From NCBI RefSeq assembly GCF_006124995.1, contig NZ_QEWN01000104.1, positions 1 through 61,121 on the forward strand: a stretch of 61,121 nt of DNA. The letters are read 5' to 3'. The notes beneath the pieces were generated by a model. It worked only from the letters and a program-made list of their open reading frames with translations. It searched no databases and had not been told where the DNA came from. The stretch is from Vibrio sp. Hep-1b-8 (GTDB lineage: Bacteria > Pseudomonadota > Gammaproteobacteria > Enterobacterales > Vibrionaceae). The position numbers and the translations under genes were made by a program. Shown here piece by piece: positions 1 through 9,023 of this stretch. The stretch's first letter is position 1; every line of letters starts with the position of its first letter.

Positions 1-1
1 G

Positions 2-1027
2 TACATCCTTGGTCATCATGAGTGGTTTAAACGTAATGGTATGTTTGTTAATGATATTCCTGCCGATGATACGATTGCTCGCATTATCTCTAAGATAGAA
101 CCAGAGCCCTTTCATACTTGCTTTATAAACTGGATGTCAGCAGTACATTCCCTTACTGAGGGGCAAGTCGTTGCGATTGATGGTAAAACACTTCGGGGCT
201 CCTACAACCGAGATGACCGAGCTAGTACTATCCATATGATTAGCGCCTACGCTTCGTCCAATAAGCTCGTACTTGGACAGCTCAAAACAGAAGAAAAGAG
301 CAACGAGATCACAGCAATACCTGAGCTCATCAAACTTCTTGATATCAAAGGCGCTCTAGTCACAATTGATGCGATGGCATGCCAAACGGAAATAGCCAAA
401 ACTATCATCGAACAAGATGCTAACTACTTACTTGCGGTTAAAAATAATCAAGGAAAGTTACGCAAAGCAATAGAGCAGGCTTTTGCAAAACAACGAGTAT
501 CAAAGCCCAAAAATATCAAAATCGAGCAGGGTCACGGCCGTATTGAAGTCCGTCAAAGCTATGTGTTAAGCAGTGAAACGCTCGAAGGTAACTTCTCTCG
601 TTGGAAAGGATTAAAATCGGTCATTATGGTGGAAAACTTCCGTTACCATAAAGGCAAAGTAGCAGAGCTAGAGTATCGATACTACATCAGCTCAAAGCAA
701 TTGAGTGCGGAGCAAGCGGCAAGCGCAGTAAGGGAGCACTGGGGTATCGAGTCAATGCACTGGGTCTTAGATGTGACGATGGCTGAGGATGCCTGCCAAA
801 TCAATAAAGACCACGGAGCCGAAAACCTAGCTTGTCTGCGCCATATAGGGTTGAATATGTTGCGCACAGAGCCGACTAAACTCAGTATCGTTGGAAAACA
901 GAAGCGTTGTATGATGAACACAGCGATGCTAGAGGCGGTCTTGAGTGAAGGCCTAAACGCGGTGGGTAAAAATCAAACACTCATGCGGTCGCTCTGCCGT
1001 AATCTATTTATGGGTTCAGCTTATTAA
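2..1027 (+). CDS. ISAs1-family transposase, 5' end cut by window edge
   Basis: DDE transposase of the ISAs1 / H-repeat-associated family. The reading frame is open from the first bases of the window, so the N-terminus lies outside; about 341 codons are visible and the family is usually about 370-380. The catalytic pattern is visible: Asp in VAIDGKTLRGS, Asp in VTIDAMACQ, and Glu in HWGIESMHW. The C-terminus (CRNLFMGSAY) looks complete and there is no internal stop, so the copy may be functional. The ATG at 41 is internal to the protein and is not the true start. I could not identify the terminal inverted repeat downstream. The element borders the fimbrial cluster and suggests that this end is mobile or accessory DNA. 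Confidence 0.9.
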   Translation, partial: YILGHHEWFKRNGMFVNDIPADDTIARIISKIEPEPFHTCFINWMSAVHSLTEGQVVAIDGKTLRGSYNRDDRASTIHMISAYASSNKLVLGQLKTEEKSNEITAIPELIKLLDIKGALVTIDAMACQTEIAKTIIEQDANYLLAVKNNQGKLRKAIEQAFAKQRVSKPKNIKIEQGHGRIEVRQSYVLSSETLEGNFSRWKGLKSVIMVENFRYHKGKVAELEYRYYISSKQLSAEQAASAVREHWGIESMHWVLDVTMAEDACQINKDHGAENLACLRHIGLNMLRTEPTKLSIVGKQKRCMMNTAMLEAVLSEGLNAVGKNQTLMRSLCRNLFMGSAY

Positions 1028-1125
1028 TTATTATATTTGGCAAGTTCTGAAATATTGTTTTTTTGAATGAGTTCAATTTAATAAATGAAAGTACTTTTTG
1101 AGTTGCATTATAAATTTATTCAATA

Positions 1126-1174
1126 AATTTAATTTAATTTAATTTAATTTAATTTAATTTAATTTAATTTAATT
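1126..1174. repeat. (AATTT)9 pentanucleotide tandem repeat
   Basis: Nine perfect AATTT units followed by a partial AATT, between the transposase and the fimbrial pilin gene, ending about 170 bp before the pilin ATG. Short tandem repeats of this kind slip during replication. In a promoter region, loss or gain of a 5-bp unit changes spacing by half a helical turn. Phase-variable control of the fimbriae is an inference. The rest of the 1028-1347 gap is AT-rich and shows no gene. Confidence 0.9.
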
Positions 1175-1347
1175 AAGTTGGTGAGTCCATCACATTAAAG
1201 CCGAAAAAATAAAGAAAATCCCACAATAATTTCATTTGATTCTTGTTTGATATATTCGAATTTAAAATTAAAATAGCTGCAGCTAGGAGGCCAGAAATTA
1301 TAACAGCATTACAAGATATTATTGTAAATCCAAAAAGGAAATATTAA

Positions 1348-1920
1348 ATGAAAAAAAATGTTCTAATTAAAACTATTATTGCTAGCAGTTTGCTAATAGC
1401 TAGCGTTGGTTCTTACGCTGCCGATGGCACTATTACCTTCAATGGTCAAATCACGGCAGCTTCATGTACAGTCGGTAATGGTGGTGGTAGCACCGACCTC
1501 AACGTTACTATGCCAAGCGTTACTGCTTCAAGTATTGGTACTTCACCAGATGTTCTATCTGGTATGACGACATTTAGTATCGAATTAACAAACTGTCGAA
1601 GCCAAACAACTACAGCTGAAAAAATGCGAGTTACGTTCTCTGGGCAAGGCGATGAAAATAACCCATATGTCTTAAAGAATACAGCATCTTCAGGCGCGGC
1701 CACGAATGTTGGTATCCAACTACTTGAAGCAGACGCGGTTACCCGCATCGATATTAACGCTGGTAGTAACAAAGCTAGCGAAATAACTCTTCCGACCAGC
1801 TCCGAGAATCCAGAGTCTTACGTCCTTCATTTCAACGCAGCTTACGTCAATGTCGGTGGAGCAGTACCTACTGCGGGTGCCGTAACTGCAACAGCAAATT
1901 ACACCATCGAATATAATTAG
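1348..1920 (+). CDS. Type 1-like fimbrial major subunit (chaperone-usher pilin)
   Basis: Structural pilin of 190 aa, exported and polymerised by the usher and chaperone encoded next. It has a classical signal peptide (residues 1-24, ending SYA before ADG), then a short N-terminal donor-strand segment (GTITFNGQI). The conserved Cys pair of type 1 pilins is present (C40 in AASCTVG and C83 in LTNCRSQ), with a penultimate Tyr at the C-terminus (TIEYN). The start is supported by AAAAGGA about 8 nt upstream. It is the first gene of a five-gene cluster and is separated from the usher by 65 bp. Codon use is AT-rich compared with the housekeeping genes further right. The ligand is unknown. Confidence 0.9.
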   Translation: MKKNVLIKTIIASSLLIASVGSYAADGTITFNGQITAASCTVGNGGGSTDLNVTMPSVTASSIGTSPDVLSGMTTFSIELTNCRSQTTTAEKMRVTFSGQGDENNPYVLKNTASSGAATNVGIQLLEADAVTRIDINAGSNKASEITLPTSSENPESYVLHFNAAYVNVGGAVPTAGAVTATANYTIEYN

Positions 1921-1985
1921 AATTTTTGTACTCACTGGAGTCAGTTCTGAATAGGAGCTGACTTCTTGATTTCCCTTGGTACAGC

Positions 1986-4403
1986 ATGAAAAGTCATCAA
2001 TTTATACTCGTTATCCCACTGTTGTTCTCGTATCAAGTGATCGGCTCGGAGTTTGACTTGAGCTTTCTGAATAGCGATATTTCAGGGAAAAAACTTGATA
2101 CAAGCTGGTTTGAGCAGGCTATTGCACCCGGTGAGCACATGATTGACGTTGAGCTTAATGGGCTTACTACACAACGTATGCTTATCGACTTCAAGCAGTT
2201 TGATAACAGTGATGTTCAGCCTTGTCTATCTAAGAGTCAGCTACAAGACTTGAGTATCCGCGTGCCTGACATCGTCAAAAGCTGCTATACCGTTGCAGAC
2301 ATCAGTTCAATGGCAAATCAAGACTATGTTTCTGCCCGATCTTTGCTGTTACTCAGTGTGCCAGACATCCATATCGAAAAGAAATATGGGAAATTGAAAA
2401 CCTCACCTTCTAAATGGGATCAAGGCGTTAATAGTGTAAAGCTAAATTATAATTCTTATATTAGTGGTACGAACACCTCATCCGATGTAAATGGATATCT
2501 TGGGATTCAAGCACTTACTACATTTGGTATGTGGCGTTTAAAAGGTGGAGGAAACCTATACAAAAATGGCAGCGTTTTTAACTCTAACTTGAGCGATTTC
2601 TTTGTCTACAAAGATGTCGACGCTATTACCTCTCGAGCACATTTCGGCGAAATACGCACCAGCGGGATTTCTGCCATTAACGGCTCACTACCGTTGGTTG
2701 GTCTTCGTCTCGCAAAAGCGACAAGTATGTACAAATCTGAATGGAATAACTATGTTCCTGTTTTAAAAGATATCGCCCTAAGTTCGGCCAAAGTTACCGT
2801 TCTTCAAAACGGATTGGTTCTGTACAGCAGAGTTGTGCCGCCAGGCGAGTTCGAAATTGATGATCTCGACGTATCGGGCACAGGCGCTGACTTAGAATTG
2901 GTCATAGAAGAAAGTAACGGGCAAATTCGACGCAGAATGATACCATTTACCAAGCTACCATCTTTGGTTCGCGAAGGTAATTTCAACTACTCTTTATCTG
3001 CAGGACAATATCGCAACTCAAACTCTGCTATTCAACCTGCGGTGCTTACTGGTGGCTTGGAATATGGACTTGGAGTTATTACACCTAAGTTTTCCTCTTT
3101 ACTGTCCGAGCAATACTATTATGGTGAGTTAGGAATAGCTTATGATCTAGGCCAGTTTGGTGCGATGTCTTTTGAAGGCGGTGCCACTCGCTATTCTGGT
3201 TTTGATGATCAACAGCAGCAAAGTGGTTTTATTCTCAAAAGTTTGTATGCGAAACAGTTTTCTCACACAGCAACGAATTTGCAGTTAGTTGGTTATCAAT
3301 ATCGCTCCCCCGACTTTCTTAGCTTTGAAGAGCATATCTCTAGAGCAAATCAAGTATCCCCTGATAGAGCAGGGCTTGGTTTACGAAATCGATTTGAACT
3401 CTCATTGAATCAGCCGCTCAGCGAAGCAACACTGTATTTATCCTATAAACATGATACGTACCATAATTCATCGTTGAAAGGTACATCGCTCTACTCATCA
3501 CTGCACTTTAACCTTGGACGTGTTTCCGTAGGTATGAACTACACGATAAGCGATACTGTTCTAGCCAACTATAGAGTACGTAGTGATAAAAGATTGGGTC
3601 TGTCTCTATCATTGCCATTTGGGAAGAGAAACGATTCTAGTGTTATGTTCTCATCCACCCATGAACAAAACACTGGTGCGTTTAACAATCAGCTTTCTTA
3701 CAGTGGAACAACTGAAAATTACTATTACAACACGACCGTTAGCCAAATGCTGAATGATACAAATACGAGTAACGAGTCAGTTTCGGCTATGGTGAGAAAC
3801 GAGACACCCTTTGGACATTTTTCTGCAAATATTGAGTCTAATGGAGAAACAACATCCGGAAGCTTAAGTGCCAATGGCGGACTCCTCATTTATGAGGGTG
3901 GCGTTGTTGCCACTCAGTACCTAGGGGAAACTGCTGCCATCGTTCAGGTGGATGATGCTGAAGAGCTGATTGTTAACCACAATCCGACACTAAGGACTAA
4001 CAAGGATGGTGTTGTTGTTATTCCTTACGCAAATGATTATAGTTCCAACATAGTCTATATGAACGCTGAAGAAAACGCTGACGTTCAGCTCGTAGAGTTC
4101 AGCAAAAACTACGTTCCACGGCGAGGCTCTACAGTTTTAGTCAACTTAAAAGCTCGTGTAGGCAAACGCGTACTAGTGAAACTTAATACGGAAGAAAACT
4201 TATTTGGAGAGCCCGTTGTTTTACGAGACAACCCATCTGACGAGATGTCTTTTGTAGGTACTGACAATATTGTTTATCTATCAGGCATTAAACCTGGCCA
4301 ATCCGCCACCTTCATTGTTGGTTCTGGTCATTGTGAATTTTCGATCAACATAAGTCCCGACTCTAAAAGTCTACAGGACATCGTAGAGAGAAGTTGTAAT
4401 TAG
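1986..4403 (+). CDS. Outer-membrane usher protein (FimD/PapC family)
   Basis: Outer-membrane usher of 805 aa, near the usual length of about 800-870. It should form the 24-strand pore that recruits chaperone-pilin complexes and assembles the fimbria. A signal peptide ends near VIGSEFDLSFLN. The N-terminal periplasmic domain follows (DLSFLN, then PGEHMIDVELNG, then the paired Cys of QPCLSKSQL and VKSCYTV). The beta-barrel, rich in alternating aromatic residues, makes up the middle, with the plug region near PPGEFEIDDLDVSG. C-terminal domains end with a Cys pair (GSGHCEFSI and VERSCN). It lies 8 bp before the chaperone gene and is almost certainly co-transcribed with it. Confidence 0.92.
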   Translation: MKSHQFILVIPLLFSYQVIGSEFDLSFLNSDISGKKLDTSWFEQAIAPGEHMIDVELNGLTTQRMLIDFKQFDNSDVQPCLSKSQLQDLSIRVPDIVKSCYTVADISSMANQDYVSARSLLLLSVPDIHIEKKYGKLKTSPSKWDQGVNSVKLNYNSYISGTNTSSDVNGYLGIQALTTFGMWRLKGGGNLYKNGSVFNSNLSDFFVYKDVDAITSRAHFGEIRTSGISAINGSLPLVGLRLAKATSMYKSEWNNYVPVLKDIALSSAKVTVLQNGLVLYSRVVPPGEFEIDDLDVSGTGADLELVIEESNGQIRRRMIPFTKLPSLVREGNFNYSLSAGQYRNSNSAIQPAVLTGGLEYGLGVITPKFSSLLSEQYYYGELGIAYDLGQFGAMSFEGGATRYSGFDDQQQQSGFILKSLYAKQFSHTATNLQLVGYQYRSPDFLSFEEHISRANQVSPDRAGLGLRNRFELSLNQPLSEATLYLSYKHDTYHNSSLKGTSLYSSLHFNLGRVSVGMNYTISDTVLANYRVRSDKRLGLSLSLPFGKRNDSSVMFSSTHEQNTGAFNNQLSYSGTTENYYYNTTVSQMLNDTNTSNESVSAMVRNETPFGHFSANIESNGETTSGSLSANGGLLIYEGGVVATQYLGETAAIVQVDDAEELIVNHNPTLRTNKDGVVVIPYANDYSSNIVYMNAEENADVQLVEFSKNYVPRRGSTVLVNLKARVGKRVLVKLNTEENLFGEPVVLRDNPSDEMSFVGTDNIVYLSGIKPGQSATFIVGSGHCEFSINISPDSKSLQDIVERSCN

Positions 4404-4411
4404 GTACAAAT

Positions 4412-5119
4412 ATGTTATTTAGAATCTTATTAATTATTATTGTTAGTCTTTTACCAATTATTCAAGCGCATGCGGGAGTGCGCCCAATAAACACAAGGGA
4501 AATAATTACACCCTCAAAAGAACACCAAGTTGATATTATAAATGATTCTGGGGGGGAATATCTCGTTCAGTCTTGGATAGAAGATAGCGATGGAAACACT
4601 AGCGGCCTTCCGCTAGTGTTAACACCACCTATCTTCAAGCTAGGCGCTAACGAACAAGGTTTTGTCAGAATTCTACCAATCGAGAACAAACTGGCTAAAG
4701 ACAGAGAGAGTATCTTTTTCCTTTCAGTACAAGAGATCCCAAGAAAATCTGAAACTGACCAAAACCAGTTAAACATTGCAGTAAGAACTCGAATTAAAGT
4801 CATTGTTCGTCCAGAACGGTTGGATTTACAAGGCTTACTTGATGCGGCTAAACAACTTTCTTGGAAAGTTATTAACGAGGATGGGGAAAGGTACTTTCAA
4901 GCAACAAACAATAGTCCTTATTACCTAAGCCTTGGCCACCTACAAGCAGTTAGTGGTAGCACATCAAAAATGCTTGATGACAGATTCAACATGACTCCGC
5001 CTTTCAGTCAGCAGAAGTATGCAGTGCCAAGAGGAATCAATGTAAAAAACATGTCTTTGGAGTTCGGCATTATTAACGACTATGGTGGTTTAAGTGAAAT
5101 TCAAACTGTTAACTTTTAG
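4412..5119 (+). CDS. Periplasmic fimbrial chaperone (PapD family)
   Basis: Periplasmic pilus-assembly chaperone of 235 aa with a signal peptide (ending near IQAHAGVRP). It caps pilin subunits by donor-strand complementation and delivers them to the usher. Family features are the N-terminal Ig-like domain with TREIIT (basic residue anchoring the subunit C-terminus), LTPPIFKLGANEQGFVRIL, the FFLSVQEIP strand and TRIKVIVRP (second conserved basic residue). The domain 2 core YYLSLGHL follows. The gene overlaps the next gene by 26 bp, indicating translational coupling. Confidence 0.93.
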   Translation: MLFRILLIIIVSLLPIIQAHAGVRPINTREIITPSKEHQVDIINDSGGEYLVQSWIEDSDGNTSGLPLVLTPPIFKLGANEQGFVRILPIENKLAKDRESIFFLSVQEIPRKSETDQNQLNIAVRTRIKVIVRPERLDLQGLLDAAKQLSWKVINEDGERYFQATNNSPYYLSLGHLQAVSGSTSKMLDDRFNMTPPFSQQKYAVPRGINVKNMSLEFGIINDYGGLSEIQTVNF

Positions 5120-5984
5120 TATTTGTATGACAATGTATTCGGGAGCTTGGTCAGCTCCCTATTCTGCAGATGACAACGCAAAGCGTAGCGACTATTTCGG
5201 TTTTTCAACAGGTTACCAACCAACACAAGACTACTTTTCTCCCAACGTTATTTATGGGTTAGATATTGGTCCATCATTGGTGATTGAATCTCAACTTGGT
5301 TATAACAGTAATACAAAGCTAGACAATAAAAACTTCCTAACACGACTCACTTTATATGGGCGCTCTTCATTTTCTTCTAACACTTCGCTACTGCACGGAC
5401 CGTTTGTTCAGTATGAAGATGACATTAACCCATTTCGAGCAGGCTTTTCAAGTGTTGTCCAACATCGACTAGGAAGTGATGTCAAGCTGTTTGGTGGGCT
5501 TTCTGCCGTTGTCAAAAAAGAGTTTTCAGTAAGGGTCGTTCCAGAATTCAATTTAGGTATGACATGGGCGCTTCCTAGTTCAAAGACAACTCGTACTATT
5601 GCTTCAGAGCCTATGAGCTCCACAAGCCAAAAAGTTACTGAAGAAGTTGCTCAGCAGCCGACACTACCTCCTAAAGGACCAATTGTCGAAGCAGCACAAC
5701 TGTTCAACGTAAACTCGAGTTATATTTCCAGTACGCAAGTACTAAAAGAAAGTATCCAATATCTTAACCAGCATCCTGATGTGCATGTTCGTATAATCAA
5801 CAAGCACTCCAAAGGGGGATCTGTAGATTACAACAGATGGCTGGGACAGCGAAGAGTTGAAAGGCTACATGCTTTTTATAGTGGAAACGGAATTAATGCA
5901 GAAAGACTTGAGATCAACTCATCATTTGACGAGAGAGAAAATCTTGAGCAGCCACTGGTACAATTTTTATATTATACAAAATAA
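5094..5984 (+). CDS. OmpA-like outer-membrane protein of the fimbrial cluster
   Basis: Exported protein of 296 aa. The GTG start at 5094 lies inside the chaperone gene and gives a clear signal peptide (MKFKLLTFSICMTMYSGAWS before APYSADD). Residues about 25-165 look like a small beta-barrel with alternating hydrophobic strands (YGLDIGPSLVIESQLGY, LTRLTLYGRSSF). A Pro-rich linker (QQPTLPPKGP) leads to an OmpA/MotB-like C-terminal domain of about 100 aa (VLKESIQYLNQHPDVHVRI, then YNRWLGQRRVERLHAFY). The Arg of the usual NxxLSxxRA helix is kept as LGQRRVERL. Such a domain usually contacts peptidoglycan. Its place between chaperone and adhesin suggests a role in anchoring or assembling the fimbria, which is inference. 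Confidence 0.75.
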   Translation: MKFKLLTFSICMTMYSGAWSAPYSADDNAKRSDYFGFSTGYQPTQDYFSPNVIYGLDIGPSLVIESQLGYNSNTKLDNKNFLTRLTLYGRSSFSSNTSLLHGPFVQYEDDINPFRAGFSSVVQHRLGSDVKLFGGLSAVVKKEFSVRVVPEFNLGMTWALPSSKTTRTIASEPMSSTSQKVTEEVAQQPTLPPKGPIVEAAQLFNVNSSYISSTQVLKESIQYLNQHPDVHVRIINKHSKGGSVDYNRWLGQRRVERLHAFYSGNGINAERLEINSSFDERENLEQPLVQFLYYTK

Positions 5985-6110
5985 TACTAATTATTCAAAA
6001 GCACACTCGGAGCATAAAATTGCTCACTTTGCTATCATACACTTACGTTAAGTTGAATAACATATTCAGCATAGCGACATGCTTATTATAAGCTAAAGGT
6101 TAATTTTATT

Positions 6111-7091
6111 ATGAAATATGTCACTTTAACTTTGCTAGCGATATTCTCTACTTTTGTTCTGGGTGCTGCTCCAGTTGAACCCAAGCCAAATACTTGCTCT
6201 ACAGGAAATCATGTATCTACCTTTATAGGTAAAGGTATACCTAATGGGAATGTAAATGCAGGTGATTCAATCGGTGAAATTTGGGAAACATTTGACTACA
6301 AATGTAATATAGCTTCAGGAGTTACTAAAAAATTTCATACAACTGAGATGATTTCTAGCTTCCAATCAGGAAACAGATTTTATTCAAACATTACCAATGT
6401 AGAACTTGTTACCCCCCTTCCCATTATGTCATGGGATGGTTCTAACTCATCAATCATACTCCATAGTATTACCAATAATACTCAAAGTCGTCAGACATTA
6501 GAAGGTACCGTAAGAGAGAAGATTTTTGTCGTAGAAAAAGTAGGAACTGTCAACAAAAACCCACAAGAAGGGTTTAATATAAGTACCAAAAGCCCAATTT
6601 CGATGAGAAGTACTATACAAGGTGGAATAACAACACTAAACAGAATAAATCTGATTCGCCCTACTACTACAATTTATGATTCGACTTGTAATCTTAGATA
6701 TGATTCTATTCAGAATATTCCTGACCTTATGGCTGGTCAAGAGTTCAATCATAATTTTAATATCAACTTAGAATGCGCAAGTGCTCTGTCAATAAATGGT
6801 AACGTTGAGTGGACGTTCACCGTAAGTGGGCAACACACGCATACATTTGCTAACCTCGCTATTTTTGCCGGAGACAGTGCCGATCTGCCGACATTGACTA
6901 TGGATTTAAATTACGTTGATAATAACACCATAACACCCATACAATTCGGTTTGGGCCAAAATATCAATCACGGTGGAGATGAACAAACAACAACTTTTAT
7001 ATTACCTCTCGAAGCTAATTTTGTTGTTCACTCTACTAGTAAAACAGGAAGATATAGTTTTAACCTCATCTTCGAGGTGGATTATAAATAA
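6111..7091 (+). CDS. Probable fimbrial tip adhesin / minor subunit
   Basis: Secreted protein of 326 aa, last gene of the fimbrial cluster, 126 bp after the OmpA-like gene. A signal peptide ends at VLGAAP. The N-terminal half has two Cys residues (NTCSTG and DYKCNIA) and resembles no family I recognise. The C-terminal half looks like a pilin domain, with a second Cys pair (DSTCNLRY and NLECASA) and an alternating hydrophobic last strand (RYSFNLIFEVDYK). This two-domain layout, with a receptor-binding half followed by a pilin half, is typical of two-domain tip adhesins. The role is inferred from architecture and position; the ligand cannot be guessed. Confidence 0.65.
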   Translation: MKYVTLTLLAIFSTFVLGAAPVEPKPNTCSTGNHVSTFIGKGIPNGNVNAGDSIGEIWETFDYKCNIASGVTKKFHTTEMISSFQSGNRFYSNITNVELVTPLPIMSWDGSNSSIILHSITNNTQSRQTLEGTVREKIFVVEKVGTVNKNPQEGFNISTKSPISMRSTIQGGITTLNRINLIRPTTTIYDSTCNLRYDSIQNIPDLMAGQEFNHNFNINLECASALSINGNVEWTFTVSGQHTHTFANLAIFAGDSADLPTLTMDLNYVDNNTITPIQFGLGQNINHGGDEQTTTFILPLEANFVVHSTSKTGRYSFNLIFEVDYK

Positions 7092-7334
7092 AGTCAGGTT
7101 GATTACCAAACCTCTCGATTGCGTTTATTTCAGTGTAACTGCTTCAGGTATACCGAGAACTTGCAAGGGTGAAAAAAACTATTTCTTTGCTCATGAACGT
7201 TTTTTCTCTTTTTGGCTGGCAAATTTTAATCTAGATGCGATTTTTGAATCGTGTGATGGTGAAATAGTAGTCCATTGATAACGGGGTAGATACCCTACAT
7301 GCCAGTCGTCTATAGAACTCGAATAGTTTGCTTT

Positions 7335-7378
7335 AAAAAGCTGACATGTACTCAGTGGAAAAACAGAGTACATGTCAG
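7335..7378 (-). terminator. Intrinsic terminator after the M32 carboxypeptidase gene
   Basis: Perfect 13-bp inverted repeat (CTGACATGTACTC at 7341-7353 and its complement at 7366-7378). On the minus strand it is followed by CTTTTT. It starts 8 bp past the stop codon of the minus-strand gene. The rest of the 7092-7386 gap shows no gene. Confidence 0.7.
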
Positions 7379-7386
7379 TAACCAAA

Positions 7387-8868
7387 TTAGAGGTAACGAC
7401 TTTTTAAGTGCGCTTTAAAGTGTTCAGGATTTAACGTCTCACCAGTAGCGGAACTGACCAGTTCATTGGTCGTAAGTAAGCTACCTTTACTCCAGATGTT
7501 GTCATGTAACCATTTGAATATTGGTGATAAATCACCATCTCTAATAGCTTTGTCTACATCTACAGTATGCTTCATTGATGCCATAAACTGCGCTGCGTAC
7601 ATGGCTCCCAGTGTGTAGGATGGGAAGTAACCAAAGGCGCCATCTGTCCAGTGAATGTCCTGCATACAACCGTTCTTATAATTGTTCTCTGTTGAGAGAC
7701 CAAGATACTGCTGCATCTTCTGATTCCATAGCTCAGGCACATCGGTATGTTTGATATTGCCGTTGATTAGGTCACGTTCAATTTCATATCGAAGAATTAC
7801 GTGAGCAGGGTAGGTCAGTTCGTCAGCATCAACACGGATAAAGTCCTTTTTCACTCGCGTGTAAAGCTTATGGAAGTTCTCCTGAGTGAATAGCGAGGCA
7901 TCATGGCCAAGGAAGTTTTTAGCGGCCAATTTCGACAAATGGGCGATAAAGGGTTCGCTTCGTCCAACCTGCATTTCAAAGAACAGAGATTGAGATTCAT
8001 GAATACCCATTGAACGCGCTTCACCTGAAGGTAAACCAGCAAGCGCTTTTGGCAAACCTTGTTCATATCGAGCATGGCCAGTTTCATGAACAATTCCCAT
8101 CAGTGATTGAACAAATTCACTTTGGTCATATCGAGTCGTAATGCGCACGTCGCTTGGAACACCACCACAGAATGGATGAACACTTTCATCAAGTCGACCA
8201 TGGTTGAAGTCAAATTGCAGCAGTGACATCACTTCTAACCCCAACGCTTTCTGCTGATGGGGGTCAAAGCGTCCGTGCGGCTGGATGAACTGCTCCGTTG
8301 CCTGTTTATCGATGACTTGGTTGATTAGATCAGGTAGCCATGTTTTGACATCACTAAATAATTGGTCGAGAGAGGCGGAACTGGTGCCTGGTTCGTAGAT
8401 ATCTAGCATCGCATCGTAAGGAGAAAGACCGTTCGCCTCGGCGCGGATTTGAGCCTCTTCTTGAGACAGTTTTACGACTTCTGCCCAGTTTTTCTCAAAA
8501 CCATTCCAATCGTTTTCACCTCTTTGGCTACGCCAAGCATGTTCACACTTTGAACCAGCTAATGACTTCGCTTGAACCAAGGCCTCCGGCAAGACGTTGG
8601 CTTGCTGCCACTGACGTTTAAGTTCACGTAAGGTAGCGGATTGCTGTGCATCTAATGCTTCATTTTCCGCTTCAGAGAACCACTCTTCGAGCTGTGGTTG
8701 AGTATGCAGGCCATGAATATGAACTGACAGCTCCGCCATGGCTTCAGAACGTGCTTGGTTACCCCCACTAGGCATCATTGCTGCCTGATCCCAGCCGCAG
8801 ATAGCGGCTAAGTGGTTAAAATGAGAAATCTTTTTAGAATGTTGGACTAACTTATTGAATGCACTCAT
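7387..8868 (-). CDS. Carboxypeptidase M32 (Taq-type metallocarboxypeptidase)
   Basis: Cytoplasmic zinc metallocarboxypeptidase of 493 aa, the normal size for family M32. It removes C-terminal residues from peptides. The zinc-binding HETGH motif is at residues 261-265 (GIVHETGHARYEQG). Family blocks DVRITTRYD, GIHESQSLFFE and RVDADELTYPAHVILRYEIER are present and intact. There is no signal peptide. It stands alone, convergent with the fimbrial cluster and divergent from the LysE-type gene, with its own terminator. Confidence 0.93.
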   Translation of the reverse strand: MSAFNKLVQHSKKISHFNHLAAICGWDQAAMMPSGGNQARSEAMAELSVHIHGLHTQPQLEEWFSEAENEALDAQQSATLRELKRQWQQANVLPEALVQAKSLAGSKCEHAWRSQRGENDWNGFEKNWAEVVKLSQEEAQIRAEANGLSPYDAMLDIYEPGTSSASLDQLFSDVKTWLPDLINQVIDKQATEQFIQPHGRFDPHQQKALGLEVMSLLQFDFNHGRLDESVHPFCGGVPSDVRITTRYDQSEFVQSLMGIVHETGHARYEQGLPKALAGLPSGEARSMGIHESQSLFFEMQVGRSEPFIAHLSKLAAKNFLGHDASLFTQENFHKLYTRVKKDFIRVDADELTYPAHVILRYEIERDLINGNIKHTDVPELWNQKMQQYLGLSTENNYKNGCMQDIHWTDGAFGYFPSYTLGAMYAAQFMASMKHTVDVDKAIRDGDLSPIFKWLHDNIWSKGSLLTTNELVSSATGETLNPEHFKAHLKSRYL

Positions 8869-9023
8869 TGAAATGCCTTCCTTGACCTTGGAAATAGAAC
8901 GTCAGTTTACCAACCATTAACAGTGATACCAAGCAGTGATCATGTCAGATGTTTTAGAGATCAATACTATTCTCTGGCAAATTAGGACGGAAATAGGTAG
9001 TTTGAAGACAAATAGTTAGGTGG

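Noticed and set aside
7191..7385. 64-codon minus-strand frame downstream of the M32 gene
   Set aside because: It contains the terminator hairpin and has no protein features.
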